38,642 bases of DNA from NCBI GenBank assembly GCA_946185345.1, contig CAMHJC010000010.1, forward strand, positions 1 through 38,642, given 5' to 3'. The position numbers and the translations under genes are program-made. Position 1 is the stretch's first letter; each line of letters opens with the position of its first letter. This DNA is from an uncultured Clostridia bacterium (GTDB taxonomy: Bacteria; Bacillota; Clostridia; Oscillospirales; Acutalibacteraceae). This document shows, one piece after another, positions 7,847 through 15,873 of the stretch. The notes under the pieces were generated by a model, which saw nothing but the letters and a program-made list of their open reading frames with translations, was not told the DNA's origin and searched no databases.

Positions 7847-9508
7847 TTGAATAATAACGACTTTTTTGAGATGAACGGTTTTAATCCGAACGAGTCGCTC
7901 AACTTAGATCCCAATGCATACCGCCAGTCAAAACCTTTATCTGACGGGATGAGGCAACCCAATGACGATTCCGCTCCCCGGAACGCGGCCCCCTCTGAAA
8001 CTCCCCTCAAAAACACCGATGATGATTTTGAAAATAACAGCTTCGGTCGGGAGGCCAAAAAGACCGGTGTCAAGCTTGCTGCGCTGACCGTGATCGCGCT
8101 GGTGTCTGTGATAGGAGCATGCGCGGCCGTCCTGATGTTGTTTTCAAAGGAAGAAAAAAAGGAATTTGACGGCAACTATGACCTGAAGGAAACCGTTTTT
8201 GTCACCGAAACAGACAGCCCGGACATCAATCAGATTACAGAAGATGTGATAGGAACCGGAATGCTCTATGAGGACTGCGATATTCTTGTCTCTCCGGACG
8301 AAGGCGCCGAGGTGGAAGGCCGTCTCGAAGGCGGCAGCGATCTGATGATTTACGCTGCTGAAGGCGACTATTACAAGGTGAGCGATCCCGGCAGACTCGT
8401 TGTGGGATATGTGCTGAAGGAGAAAGTGAATACGGGTGAGATCGACCTTGGCAATCCCGAGGCTCCCGTGGAAGTGGTGGATGACACGACAGGCGCTGTA
8501 GTAACTACGGAACCTACCGGTAAGATTGCCGCAAGCGGCACGGTCAATCCTGAGGATTTTCCGGTCAACGCTTCGCCGTACTTCATTTATGTGGAAAAAG
8601 GATCCCACACCATCACCATATTCGGTAAGGACGAGAACGGCAAGTACACCGTGCCCAAGAGGACTTATCTCACCGCCACAGGACGTACCGCCGCACTCAC
8701 GCCTGTGGGAGATTTTCAGATTCTGGGTAAGGAAAAATGGCACTGCTGGGGCCATGCCTATTCGCCTTACTGCTGTAAATACTACAGAAATCTGTTTTTT
8801 CACGGGCCGATCTACGGGCAAAAGAGTTTCGGAACTCTCTCAATCGACAGCGTTTTGCAAATAGGCACTAACGCTTCCTCCGGTTGTATGAGAACCACTG
8901 CCCAGGCGGCCTATTTCATTTATCAATTCTGCTGGATCGGCACGAATGTCAAAATAGTCAACGGTTCGCCTCTCGGCAGAAGCGCATCCAAACCTTCGTA
9001 TTGGAGTCAGTACAGGGATCCGGCCACCAATCTGGTTCCGGTGGGCGAAATATCCTTCGCTTTTGACAGCAAAAACATGAATGTCGGGGATTCCGTTACC
9101 GTTTCGGTTGATTTTACGCCGCAGACCGCCAGTGAAAAGGATTGTACCTGGAGTTCGAGCAATCCCGGCGTGGTTTCGGTGAGCGGAAAAGGCGATTCAT
9201 GCCTGCTCAAGGCGAAGAAGGAAGGCAGCTCCGTCATTACGGCCTGTTCCGTAGACGGAGGTTTTACCGCTTCCTTTACCGTGACTGTGACGGATAACTC
9301 CCCGCAGGTGACTTCGTCGGAAGCCTCTTCGGTTGTGTCTGAGGATACGACTTCTTCCCAGGGCGATACCTCGTCGGACGAAAACAGCTCCACTACCCAG
9401 ACAGGCAGCCAGGAAAGCTCCACCGCCGAAACGGGCGGCCAGGATAGCTCCTCCTCCGAAGCCGGCTCCGACAACGGCGATCCGAACGAACCTTCCGGCA
9501 ATGAGTGA
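7847..9508 (+). CDS. Membrane-anchored L,D-transpeptidase (YkuD domain) with Ig-like domain
   Basis: L,D-transpeptidases make 3-3 crosslinks in peptidoglycan outside the membrane. The 553-residue protein has a cytosolic N-tail of about 65 residues and one membrane helix (about 72-95). An SH3-like extracellular region follows (about 125-190). The YkuD domain (about 240-375) carries FFHGPIYG and the catalytic SSGCMRT with Cys347. Then comes a Big_2-like Ig domain (about 398-480) and a Ser/Thr-rich tail. Start is TTG 7847 with AGGAG ten bases upstream; no ATG fits before the conserved part. The domain contains extra cysteines (HCWGHAYSPYCC), unusual for an exported Gram-positive enzyme. It is a single-gene unit. 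Confidence 0.88.
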   Translation: MNNNDFFEMNGFNPNESLNLDPNAYRQSKPLSDGMRQPNDDSAPRNAAPSETPLKNTDDDFENNSFGREAKKTGVKLAALTVIALVSVIGACAAVLMLFSKEEKKEFDGNYDLKETVFVTETDSPDINQITEDVIGTGMLYEDCDILVSPDEGAEVEGRLEGGSDLMIYAAEGDYYKVSDPGRLVVGYVLKEKVNTGEIDLGNPEAPVEVVDDTTGAVVTTEPTGKIAASGTVNPEDFPVNASPYFIYVEKGSHTITIFGKDENGKYTVPKRTYLTATGRTAALTPVGDFQILGKEKWHCWGHAYSPYCCKYYRNLFFHGPIYGQKSFGTLSIDSVLQIGTNASSGCMRTTAQAAYFIYQFCWIGTNVKIVNGSPLGRSASKPSYWSQYRDPATNLVPVGEISFAFDSKNMNVGDSVTVSVDFTPQTASEKDCTWSSSNPGVVSVSGKGDSCLLKAKKEGSSVITACSVDGGFTASFTVTVTDNSPQVTSSEASSVVSEDTTSSQGDTSSDENSSTTQTGSQESSTAETGGQDSSSSEAGSDNGDPNEPSGNE

Positions 9509-9581
9509 CGGATGATTCACCGCCTGAGACGAACCGCTTTTCAATAGAACGGAAGAACAGGGCGGTCAAATCAGAATGATT

Positions 9582-9623
9582 CAGAGGATATACATGCGCC
9601 GAGTGTGTATATCCTCTGTTTTT
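9582..9623 (+). terminator. Terminator after the L,D-transpeptidase gene
   Basis: A perfect 13-bp stem (9582-9594 with 9606-9618) is followed by TTTTT. Confidence 0.85.
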
Positions 9624-9655
9624 CCCTGTTAAAAGCATTAATGCGCTGAAGTGTC

Positions 9656-9684
9656 TTGACATTGATGCTGAAATTTGATATTAT
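9656..9684 (+). promoter_or_regulatory. Promoter of the aromatic amino acid operon
   Basis: TTGACA 9656-9661, 17-base spacer, extended -10 TGATATTAT ending at 9684. The 5' leader to tyrA is only about 45 bases, too short for a T-box or peptide attenuator, so control would have to act at initiation or by feedback on the enzymes. Confidence 0.75.
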
Positions 9685-9734
9685 AAAAAATAACATACTT
9701 ATAACAATTCCCATATTCAAGGGGCGAAAACAAT

Positions 9735-10580
9735 ATGACAGAGGTAAACAACATAGCCATTATCGGACTGGGCCTGATCGGCGGTTCGCTGGCCAAGGCG
9801 ATTGCTCAGTACACCGATTATCACATAATGGCACGCAACCGGACCCGGGCGACGCTGCTTCAGGCGATAGAGGACCGAGCCGTGCATGAGGAGCTGACCG
9901 ATGAAAACATCGGACAGGCCGACATGCTCATTCTGGGACTCTATCCGGAGGAAGCCGTGGAATACATGGAAAAAATCGGAGACAGGCTCAAAAAGGGGGC
10001 GCTTGTCATTGATGTTTCGGGTATCAAGCGGTATATTTGCGAAAAAATGCCGCCCATTGCCGAGAAGCACGGGTTTGTCTTTGTAGGCACTCATCCCATG
10101 GCAGGCAAAGAAAAGGGCGGATATTTCAACAGTGAAGCGGCGCTGTTCAAGGGAGCGAGCTTTATCATCACTCCCACCGATGAGCGTTCGGCCGAACAGG
10201 TGGAATGGCTGAGGAATTTTTCTTCACGGATCGGATTCGGGATGCAGGTGGTGTGTTCTCCCGAGGAGCACGACAGAATGATTGCCTTTACCTCTCAGTT
10301 GCCCCATGTGCTGGCCAATGCCTATGTGCAAAGCCCTCAGTGCCTTCATCACAAGGGTTTTTCCGCCGGCAGCTACCGTGATGTTTCAAGAGTCGCACGC
10401 CTCAACGAGCATCTGTGGGCGGAGCTTTTCCTTCAGAATTCCGACGCGCTTACCGGGGAACTGGAGCTGCTTATCAAAAACATCACCGAAATGTGCGACG
10501 CAATCAAGGCCAACGATCGTGAGACACTGGAAAGAATCCTCGGCAGAGGACGTATGGTCAAGGAGGAACTGGGCGAATGA
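9735..10580 (+). CDS. tyrA: Prephenate dehydrogenase (tyrosine branch)
   Basis: TyrA oxidatively decarboxylates prephenate to 4-hydroxyphenylpyruvate with NAD(P)+, the committed step to tyrosine. The 281-residue protein has the dinucleotide fold GLGLIGGSLA at residues 11-20. It also has the substrate-site motif GTHPMAGKEKGGY near 114-126 and SQLPHVLANA in the helical C-domain. It lacks the C-terminal ACT domain found in the Bacillus enzyme, so feedback by tyrosine through ACT is not expected. ATG 9735 has a GGGGCG site upstream. It is the first gene of a five-gene operon and overlaps aroB by four bases (ATGA). Confidence 0.93.
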   Translation: MTEVNNIAIIGLGLIGGSLAKAIAQYTDYHIMARNRTRATLLQAIEDRAVHEELTDENIGQADMLILGLYPEEAVEYMEKIGDRLKKGALVIDVSGIKRYICEKMPPIAEKHGFVFVGTHPMAGKEKGGYFNSEAALFKGASFIITPTDERSAEQVEWLRNFSSRIGFGMQVVCSPEEHDRMIAFTSQLPHVLANAYVQSPQCLHHKGFSAGSYRDVSRVARLNEHLWAELFLQNSDALTGELELLIKNITEMCDAIKANDRETLERILGRGRMVKEELGE

Positions 10581-11653
10581 GTTTTTCAAAAACAATACAT
10601 GTCAACACGGGAATTCCGTATGACGTGATCATAGAACGAGGTATTCTGCAAGACTGCGGCCGGCTTATAAAAAAGGTACTGCCCAAAGCCGGACGGTGTG
10701 TGATTGTGTCCGACAGCAACGTCGCTCCCCTTTATGCGGATACCGTAAGAAATTCGCTTGAAGCGGCGGGGTACAAGGCGTATATCAATGTCTTTCCGGC
10801 CGGCGAGGAAAACAAACGGCTGACTGCCATCGAGGGAATGTACAGGGCGTTTACCGATGCCGAACTGTCCCGTTCGGATTTCGCTGTGGCGCTCGGCGGC
10901 GGCGTGACGGGCGACATGTGCGGCTTTGCGGCGGCGACCTATCTGCGAGGCATTCCGTTTGTGCAGATACCGACGACGGTGCTTTCGCAGAATGATTCTT
11001 CTGTCGGCGGCAAGACCGGCATCGACCTCGACTGCGGCAAGAATCTGGTAGGCAGTTTTCATCAGCCTTGCCTGGTGCTGGCCGACGCGGATACGCTCTG
11101 CACGCTTCCGCCGAGATATGTCACCGACGGCTTCGGCGAGATCATCAAGCACGGCTGCATCCAATCGGCGGATCTTTTTGAATTGATCGAAGAGCACGGC
11201 ACCGATATGGCTATGATAGAAGAACTGACCGCCCGTTCCATTGAAATCAAAGCCGGTGTGGTGGAGCGTGACGAGAAGGAATCGGGCGAAAGAATGCTGC
11301 TCAACTTCGGACACACCATCGGACACGCTATCGAGAAATGCGCCGATTACACAGGAATTGCGCACGGCGAGGCGGTCGGAATCGGCATGCTCATGATGGC
11401 GAGAGCAGGCGAAGCGGCAGGTACTTCCTGTTCCGGAACTGCCGACAGAATCGAGACTGTTCTTAACAAATGCGGAATGCCGACCAAATGTGAATTCAGT
11501 CCGGAAAAGCTTTGCGAAGCGGCTATGCTGGATAAAAAGCGCAGAGGTGAGTACATGAACATTGTGCTTCTTCATTCGATAGGCGATGCCTTTGTTGAAA
11601 AAATCCCGTGCGGTGATCTGCTTGACTTTGTCCGGAGAGGAATGGATATATGA
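10577..11653 (+). CDS. aroB: 3-dehydroquinate synthase
   Basis: AroB converts DAHP to 3-dehydroquinate, step two of the shikimate pathway, using NAD+ and a divalent metal. The 358-residue length is typical. The NAD-binding segment GGGVTGDMCGFAAATYLRG lies at 107-124. Metal ligands are E188 (GFGEIIKHG), H246 (NFGHTIGHA) and H263 (IAHGEAVGIGM). The conserved PTTVLSQNDSSVGGKTGID is present at 132-150. It starts inside the tyrA stop (ATGA) and overlaps aroA by four bases in the same way. Confidence 0.96.
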   Translation: MSFSKTIHVNTGIPYDVIIERGILQDCGRLIKKVLPKAGRCVIVSDSNVAPLYADTVRNSLEAAGYKAYINVFPAGEENKRLTAIEGMYRAFTDAELSRSDFAVALGGGVTGDMCGFAAATYLRGIPFVQIPTTVLSQNDSSVGGKTGIDLDCGKNLVGSFHQPCLVLADADTLCTLPPRYVTDGFGEIIKHGCIQSADLFELIEEHGTDMAMIEELTARSIEIKAGVVERDEKESGERMLLNFGHTIGHAIEKCADYTGIAHGEAVGIGMLMMARAGEAAGTSCSGTADRIETVLNKCGMPTKCEFSPEKLCEAAMLDKKRRGEYMNIVLLHSIGDAFVEKIPCGDLLDFVRRGMDI

Positions 11654-12954
11654 GCGATTATTCTAATTCGATATGCAAAATACCCGGCGGCGGTTCGCTT
11701 CGGGGAACGGTGAACATTCCGCCGTCAAAGAGCGCCGCTCACAGGGCGATGCTCTGCGCTGCGCTGGCGGCCGGAAAAAGCGTGCTTTCTCCCATAGAGC
11801 TTTCCAACGATATGAAGGCAACCATCAATGCCGTTACGGCGCTCGGCGCAAAGGTGCAGCTTTGCGGTGATACACTGACGATCGAAGGAATAGGGGGCCA
11901 TTTCGGAGACGCCTCCAATGAGCCTGTGGATGTGAACTGCATCGAATCCGGCTCCACGCTGCGGTTTATCATTCCCATCGCCTGCGCCGCCGGCATTAAC
12001 GGCAGATTTATCGGAGAGGGAACGCTTGTCACCCGTCCGATCGGTTTGTACAATGAACTGCTGCCGAAGGCCGGAGTGGAGTGTCATTCCGAAGGCGGCC
12101 TTCCGCTGGTCTGCAGGGGAAAGCTGCAATTCGGCCGTTACGAAATGCCGGGCGACATCAGTTCCCAATTCATCACCGGAATGTTGATTGCCTTGCCGCT
12201 CTGCGAAGGCGACAGCCGCATTGTGCTCACCACGCCGCTGCAATCGGCCGCCTATGTGGATATGACAGTAAGCTGCATGGCGGATTTCGGCGTGAAGGTC
12301 GAGCCAACCGGAAACGGCTGGTTCATTCCCGGCGGACAGAAGTATTTGCCGAAGGCATACACCGTGGAAGGCGACTGGTCGCACGCCGGATTCTTCCTTG
12401 CGGCAGGCGCTCTGGGCAGCGAACTGACTCTCCGCGGGCTGCGGCTTGATTCGGTGCAGGGCGATAGGGCTGCCGTTGCGTTGTTCAGAGGATTCGGCGC
12501 GGAGATATCCGTTTGTGACGGAGAAATTTTGGTGCGGAAGAATCGGCTTCAGGCACAGCGCATCAACGCCCAGCAGATTCCCGACCTGGTGCCGTGTCTT
12601 GCGATCTGTGCCGCTCTCTGTGAAGGCACCACCGTCATCGACCACGCCGAGCGGCTCCGCATAAAGGAGAGCGACCGCCTGACTTCCACCGCCGCCATGA
12701 TTCATTCTCTCGGCGGCAATGCTCAGGTCACCGACGACGGCTTGATCATTCAGGGCGTAAAGCGATTGAAAGGCGGCGTGGTGGACGGATTCCGCGACCA
12801 CAGAATCGTGATGTCGGCCGCCGTAGGCGCATTGTGTGCTGACGGAGAGGTGGCCGTTACCACGCCTTACAGCGTCAACAAAAGCTATCCGTCATTCTTT
12901 GATGTATACAATTCTCTTGGAGGTAATGCAAATGTCATCGACATGGGGCAATAA
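11650..12954 (+). CDS. aroA: EPSP synthase (3-phosphoshikimate 1-carboxyvinyltransferase)
   Basis: AroA joins phosphoenolpyruvate to shikimate-3-phosphate. The 434-residue protein shows the PPSKSAAHRAM motif near residue 25 and CIESGSTLRF near 97, with GDISSQFITG near 173. RIKESDRL is near 336 and DHRIVMSAA near 377; these are the phosphate and PEP-binding motifs of the family. The end overlaps the aroC start by 23 bases. No separate shikimate kinase or shikimate dehydrogenase gene is in this operon, so those steps must be encoded elsewhere. Confidence 0.96.
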   Translation: MSDYSNSICKIPGGGSLRGTVNIPPSKSAAHRAMLCAALAAGKSVLSPIELSNDMKATINAVTALGAKVQLCGDTLTIEGIGGHFGDASNEPVDVNCIESGSTLRFIIPIACAAGINGRFIGEGTLVTRPIGLYNELLPKAGVECHSEGGLPLVCRGKLQFGRYEMPGDISSQFITGMLIALPLCEGDSRIVLTTPLQSAAYVDMTVSCMADFGVKVEPTGNGWFIPGGQKYLPKAYTVEGDWSHAGFFLAAGALGSELTLRGLRLDSVQGDRAAVALFRGFGAEISVCDGEILVRKNRLQAQRINAQQIPDLVPCLAICAALCEGTTVIDHAERLRIKESDRLTSTAAMIHSLGGNAQVTDDGLIIQGVKRLKGGVVDGFRDHRIVMSAAVGALCADGEVAVTTPYSVNKSYPSFFDVYNSLGGNANVIDMGQ

Positions 12955-14020
12955 TATAAAAATTTCGATATTCGGCGAGAGCCACGGCGTCGGAATCGGC
13001 GTGGTCATTGACGGACTTCCGGCAGGCGAAAAGCTGGATTTTGACGAGATTCAGTTCCAGATGAACCGCCGCGCGCCCGGCAACGATTCCACTTCCACTC
13101 CCCGAAAGGAGGAGGACATGCCGGAGGTTTGTTCCGGCATACTCAATGAAACCACTACCGGTGCGCCACTTTGCGCCGTTATCGAGAATTCCAACACCCG
13201 TTCGGTGGATTACGACAAGCTTCAGAGGCTTCCCCGGCCGGGACACGCCGATTACACCGGCGCCGTCCGTTACAACGGCTACAATGATGTGAGAGGCGGA
13301 GGACATTTCAGCGGCAGACTCACCGCTCCGCTGACCTTTGCCGGCGCTGTCTGCCGTCAGATTCTTGCCCGCAGAGGCGTCACTGTCGGCGGTCATATTT
13401 ACGCCATCGGCAATATGTATGACGATCCGTTTGACCCGGTGGAAGTCAACGCCGAGCAGCTCCTCAGACTACAGGAAAAATTCTTCGCTCTCAACCGTCC
13501 CGAAGCCGAGAGAGGCATGCGCCGCAGAATCGACGACGCACGCTCCGAACGTGACAGTGTGGGCGGCATTGTGGAAATTGCCGCCGTCGGCGTGCCGGCC
13601 GGTGTCGGTTCGCCCATGTTCGGCGGTGTGGAGAATGTGCTTTCCTCCATCGTGTACGGCGTTCCGGCTGTCAAGGGCATCGAATTCGGCGCCGGATTTG
13701 ACGTCGCCAGAATGAGGGGCAGCGAATCCAACGATCCCTTTACCATCGTCGGCAATCGCATAGTGACCACACGAAATGTCAACGGAGGCATTTTGGGCGG
13801 TATTACCGACGGAATGCCGATTATCCTTCGCGCGGCGGTCAAGCCGACACCTTCCATTTCCCAGGAACAGCACACCGTCGACCTCAAGGAACAGCGTGAC
13901 GCCATTCTCACTGTCGGCGGCAGACATGACCCCTGCATTGTGCCGAGGGCGCTTCCCGCCATTGAATCGGCGGTTGCCATAGGACTGGCCGATCTGATGA
14001 AGGAGGTAGGCAGGCTGTGA
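12932..14020 (+). CDS. aroC: Chorismate synthase
   Basis: AroC removes phosphate from EPSP to make chorismate, using reduced FMN that is not consumed. The 362-residue protein has FGESHGVGIGVVIDGLPAG (14-32), RRAPGNDSTSTPRKE (46-60), RPGHADY (102-108) and GGGHFSGR (122-129), the flavin and substrate motifs. I placed the start at ATG 12932, where GGAGG (12919-12923) is eight bases upstream; an upstream in-frame ATG at 12836 would add 32 residues not seen in the family. The stop overlaps the pheA GTG. Confidence 0.95.
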   Translation: MSSTWGNNIKISIFGESHGVGIGVVIDGLPAGEKLDFDEIQFQMNRRAPGNDSTSTPRKEEDMPEVCSGILNETTTGAPLCAVIENSNTRSVDYDKLQRLPRPGHADYTGAVRYNGYNDVRGGGHFSGRLTAPLTFAGAVCRQILARRGVTVGGHIYAIGNMYDDPFDPVEVNAEQLLRLQEKFFALNRPEAERGMRRRIDDARSERDSVGGIVEIAAVGVPAGVGSPMFGGVENVLSSIVYGVPAVKGIEFGAGFDVARMRGSESNDPFTIVGNRIVTTRNVNGGILGGITDGMPIILRAAVKPTPSISQEQHTVDLKEQRDAILTVGGRHDPCIVPRALPAIESAVAIGLADLMKEVGRL

Positions 14021-15171
14021 GTTTTTCCGATGTACTGAACAACATGCCCGATGACTATGATCTTTCGGATGTCCGCAGGGAAATTGACGGGATTGACAAA
14101 CAGCTCCTTGAACTCTTCGTGCGGAGAATGCACGCCGCCGAGAAGGTCGCAGCCGTCAAAAAGCGTGACGGTTCGCCCATTTACCATCCGGAGCGTGAAC
14201 AGGAAATTCTGGCGCATGTGGAGCGTGACGGCGGAGAATTCGGCGGCGGAGCACGCACGCTGATGGCTACCATTATTGACATCAGCAGCACTTATCAGCA
14301 AATGCTTCTCTACGGCGACGACGGCAAGCTGCGCAAGAAATTCATGACCGCCGGCAAGATCATCAAAGGCTCCAAGATTGCCTGTCAGGGAACAGTGGGC
14401 GCCTATTCTCACCTGGCCGCAAGGCAGTTTTTCGGAGAGGACACCGAGCCGATGTTCTTTGCCAAATTTCAGGACGTGTTTGACGCGGTGACGGAGGAAT
14501 ATGCCGATTTCGGCGTGCTGCCTCTGGAAAATACCACCGCCGGCGCTGTCAACGACGTTTACGACCTGCTGACACGGCACGGCTTCTACATTGTCGGTGA
14601 AACCGACGTGGACATCAATCACTGTCTCCTCGCTCCCAAGGGCGCCAGAATGGAGGATATCAAAGAGGTTTACGCTCATCCGCAGGCGCTCGCTCAGTGC
14701 GCGAGGTATCTTCAGATGCACGGCTTCAACACCAACGAGTACAGCAACAACGCTGTCGCCGCCAAAAATGTCGCCCGCTGGAAGGATCCTTCCAAGGCGG
14801 CAATCGCTTCCAGTGTCGCCGGAAAGCAGTTTGACCTTGACATATTGGAGGAAGGCATACAGGACATTGACGGCAATCAGACCAGGTTTATCATCATTTC
14901 CAAGCATATGGTCATCAGGGACGGCGCCGACAAGATCAGTCTGACATTTACACTCCCTCACCGCACCGGCAGCCTTTACCGTGTTCTGTCCAGATTTGCC
15001 GCCAACGGCATGAATATTTCCAAAATCGAGTCCCGTCCTCTCAAGGGGCAGAATTTCCAGTACCGTTTCTACCTCGATTTCAACGGCAATGTCCACGATG
15101 AACGGGTCTGCGCCTTAATCTGTTCCCTCAGCACCGAGATGAGCTATTTCAAATTTTTGGGGAATTACTGA
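14017..15171 (+). CDS. pheA: Bifunctional chorismate mutase / prephenate dehydratase (P-protein)
   Basis: One chain makes prephenate from chorismate and then phenylpyruvate. The 384 residues hold an AroQ-type chorismate mutase helix bundle (about 16-95, VRREIDGIDKQLLELFVRR) and a prephenate dehydratase domain (about 119-297). The dehydratase domain contains GTVGAYSHLAA, LPLENTTAGAVND and the catalytic TRF at 289-291. A C-terminal ACT domain (about 306-380) has the phenylalanine-binding KIESRP, so feedback by L-Phe is expected. Start is GTG 14017, with AGGAGG at 14001-14006 and overlap with the aroC stop. Its mutase domain also supplies prephenate to TyrA at the operon front. Confidence 0.95.
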   Translation: MSFSDVLNNMPDDYDLSDVRREIDGIDKQLLELFVRRMHAAEKVAAVKKRDGSPIYHPEREQEILAHVERDGGEFGGGARTLMATIIDISSTYQQMLLYGDDGKLRKKFMTAGKIIKGSKIACQGTVGAYSHLAARQFFGEDTEPMFFAKFQDVFDAVTEEYADFGVLPLENTTAGAVNDVYDLLTRHGFYIVGETDVDINHCLLAPKGARMEDIKEVYAHPQALAQCARYLQMHGFNTNEYSNNAVAAKNVARWKDPSKAAIASSVAGKQFDLDILEEGIQDIDGNQTRFIIISKHMVIRDGADKISLTFTLPHRTGSLYRVLSRFAANGMNISKIESRPLKGQNFQYRFYLDFNGNVHDERVCALICSLSTEMSYFKFLGNY

Positions 15172-15242
15172 AGCAGGTGACTTCATCCGTCACTGTGCCG
15201 AAGAATGGAAAACGCTCTTTCTTTACCAACAATCACCGAATT

Positions 15243-15275
15243 CTTAACCTTTTCTTAACCTTGCGGCTTTATAAT
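15243..15275 (+). promoter_or_regulatory. Pho-box-like direct repeat and -10 upstream of a small gene
   Basis: CTTAACCT occurs at 15243-15250 and again at 15254-15261, separated by TTT, a period of 11 bases. A TATAAT -10 follows at 15270-15275, with no usable -35 at 17 bases. Tandem 11-base repeats of this kind just upstream of a -10 are what PhoB/PhoP-type regulators bind, taking the place of a -35. The match is to my memory of Pho box consensus sequences; regulation by phosphate is inferred. Confidence 0.5.
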
Positions 15276-15313
15276 AGAGCCAACATCAAAAAAGGAAAGG
15301 CTGGAATCAAAAA

Positions 15314-15475
15314 ATGTACAAGACAGTAGTGATAGGTTTTACAAAGGATGCCGCTCAGCGTGCAAGACTGATCGAGGAAAAGGCCAATGAGATGTACGCT
15401 TACGGCTGGGAAGTTGTCTGTGTGACTTCCACTCCGAACTGCGGCGCCATCATTACATTCAGACAACGGGCGTAA
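15314..15475 (+). CDS. Small DUF4177-like protein (53 residues)
   Basis: The ORF starts MYKTVVIGFTKDAAQRAR and ends GAIITFRQRA. The helix followed by YGWEVVCVTSTPNCGAIITF resembles the DUF4177 small-domain pattern (a helix, then GWELVSVTP, then a strand ending in R). It is a likely soluble single-domain protein of unknown role. A purine-rich ribosome site (AAAGGAAAGG) lies 13 bases upstream, a little far. It has a dedicated promoter with a Pho-box-like repeat and its own terminator, supporting that it is real despite its length. Confidence 0.7.
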   Translation: MYKTVVIGFTKDAAQRARLIEEKANEMYAYGWEVVCVTSTPNCGAIITFRQRA

Positions 15476-15501
15476 TTACAAGGGTATCACCTCAGTTTTT
15501 T

Positions 15502-15549
15502 GAAAAGCCCCCGTTAATCGTTTTTGGGGACGGTTGACGGGGGCTTTTC
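15502..15549 (+). terminator. Terminator after the small DUF4177-like gene
   Basis: A 13-bp perfect stem, GAAAAGCCCCCGT (15502-15514) with ACGGGGGCTTTTC (15537-15549). The T-tract is within the stem end and short, so strength is moderate. The stretch 15550-15621 shows nothing further. Confidence 0.7.
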
Positions 15550-15621
15550 CGGCGGCGGATGTGTGCAGTTTGTGTGGAATATTTTGGTTGTTGATGGCAT
15601 GATGGCTGCAAACTTTTTGTT

Positions 15622-15800
15622 ATACTAATTTTCGGTTGAAAGTAGACAATTATTTGCGAGAATATTTTGTGTTCTGCAAGGAATAGCTGTCGACTCGTCG
15701 ACAGCAGGACAACGGCAGGCTGGCGCCTGCCTAGGACGATGACGCCGCAGGGCGCAAAATAGGCCGCAAAGAATGTCTGATTTTAGCTGAAAATTAGTAT
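15622..15800. mobile_element. 179-bp MITE-like element with terminal inverted repeats
   Basis: The ends are ATACTAATTTTC (15622-15633) and its exact complement GAAAATTAGTAT (15789-15800). The similarity continues inward, imperfectly, for about 36 bases (left GGTTGAAAGTAGACAATT, right complement AGCTAAAATCAGACATTC). Flanks TT and TAA permit a TA or TTA target duplication. Inside are two strong hairpins: GCTGTCGAC/GTCGACAGC (15686-15705) and GGCAGGC/GCCTGCC (15714-15731). There is no ORF, as expected for a non-autonomous element moved by a transposase in trans. It ends nine bases before the -35 of the next gene. Confidence 0.65.
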
Positions 15801-15808
15801 TAATGATA

Positions 15809-15837
15809 TTGACAGTTCGGGTCGAATATTGTAGAAT
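15809..15837 (+). promoter_or_regulatory. Promoter of the 15874 membrane protein gene
   Basis: TTGACA 15809-15814, 17-base spacer, TAGAAT 15832-15837. It begins nine bases outside the MITE-like element. Confidence 0.7.
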
Positions 15838-15873
15838 AGAATATATACAAGCCTTGAAGGGAGCAATATTTTT

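Noticed and set aside
9685-9734. T-box or aromatic attenuator before tyrA
   Set aside because: The leader is about 45 bases with no room for such structures.
10586-12801. Long minus-strand ORFs opposite aroB and aroA
   Set aside because: Shadows of conserved genes without promoters or ribosome sites.
13399-15096. 565-codon minus-strand ORF opposite aroC and pheA
   Set aside because: It runs antisense to two clearly conserved genes, has no ribosome site or family signature, and reflects codon bias in the plus-strand genes.
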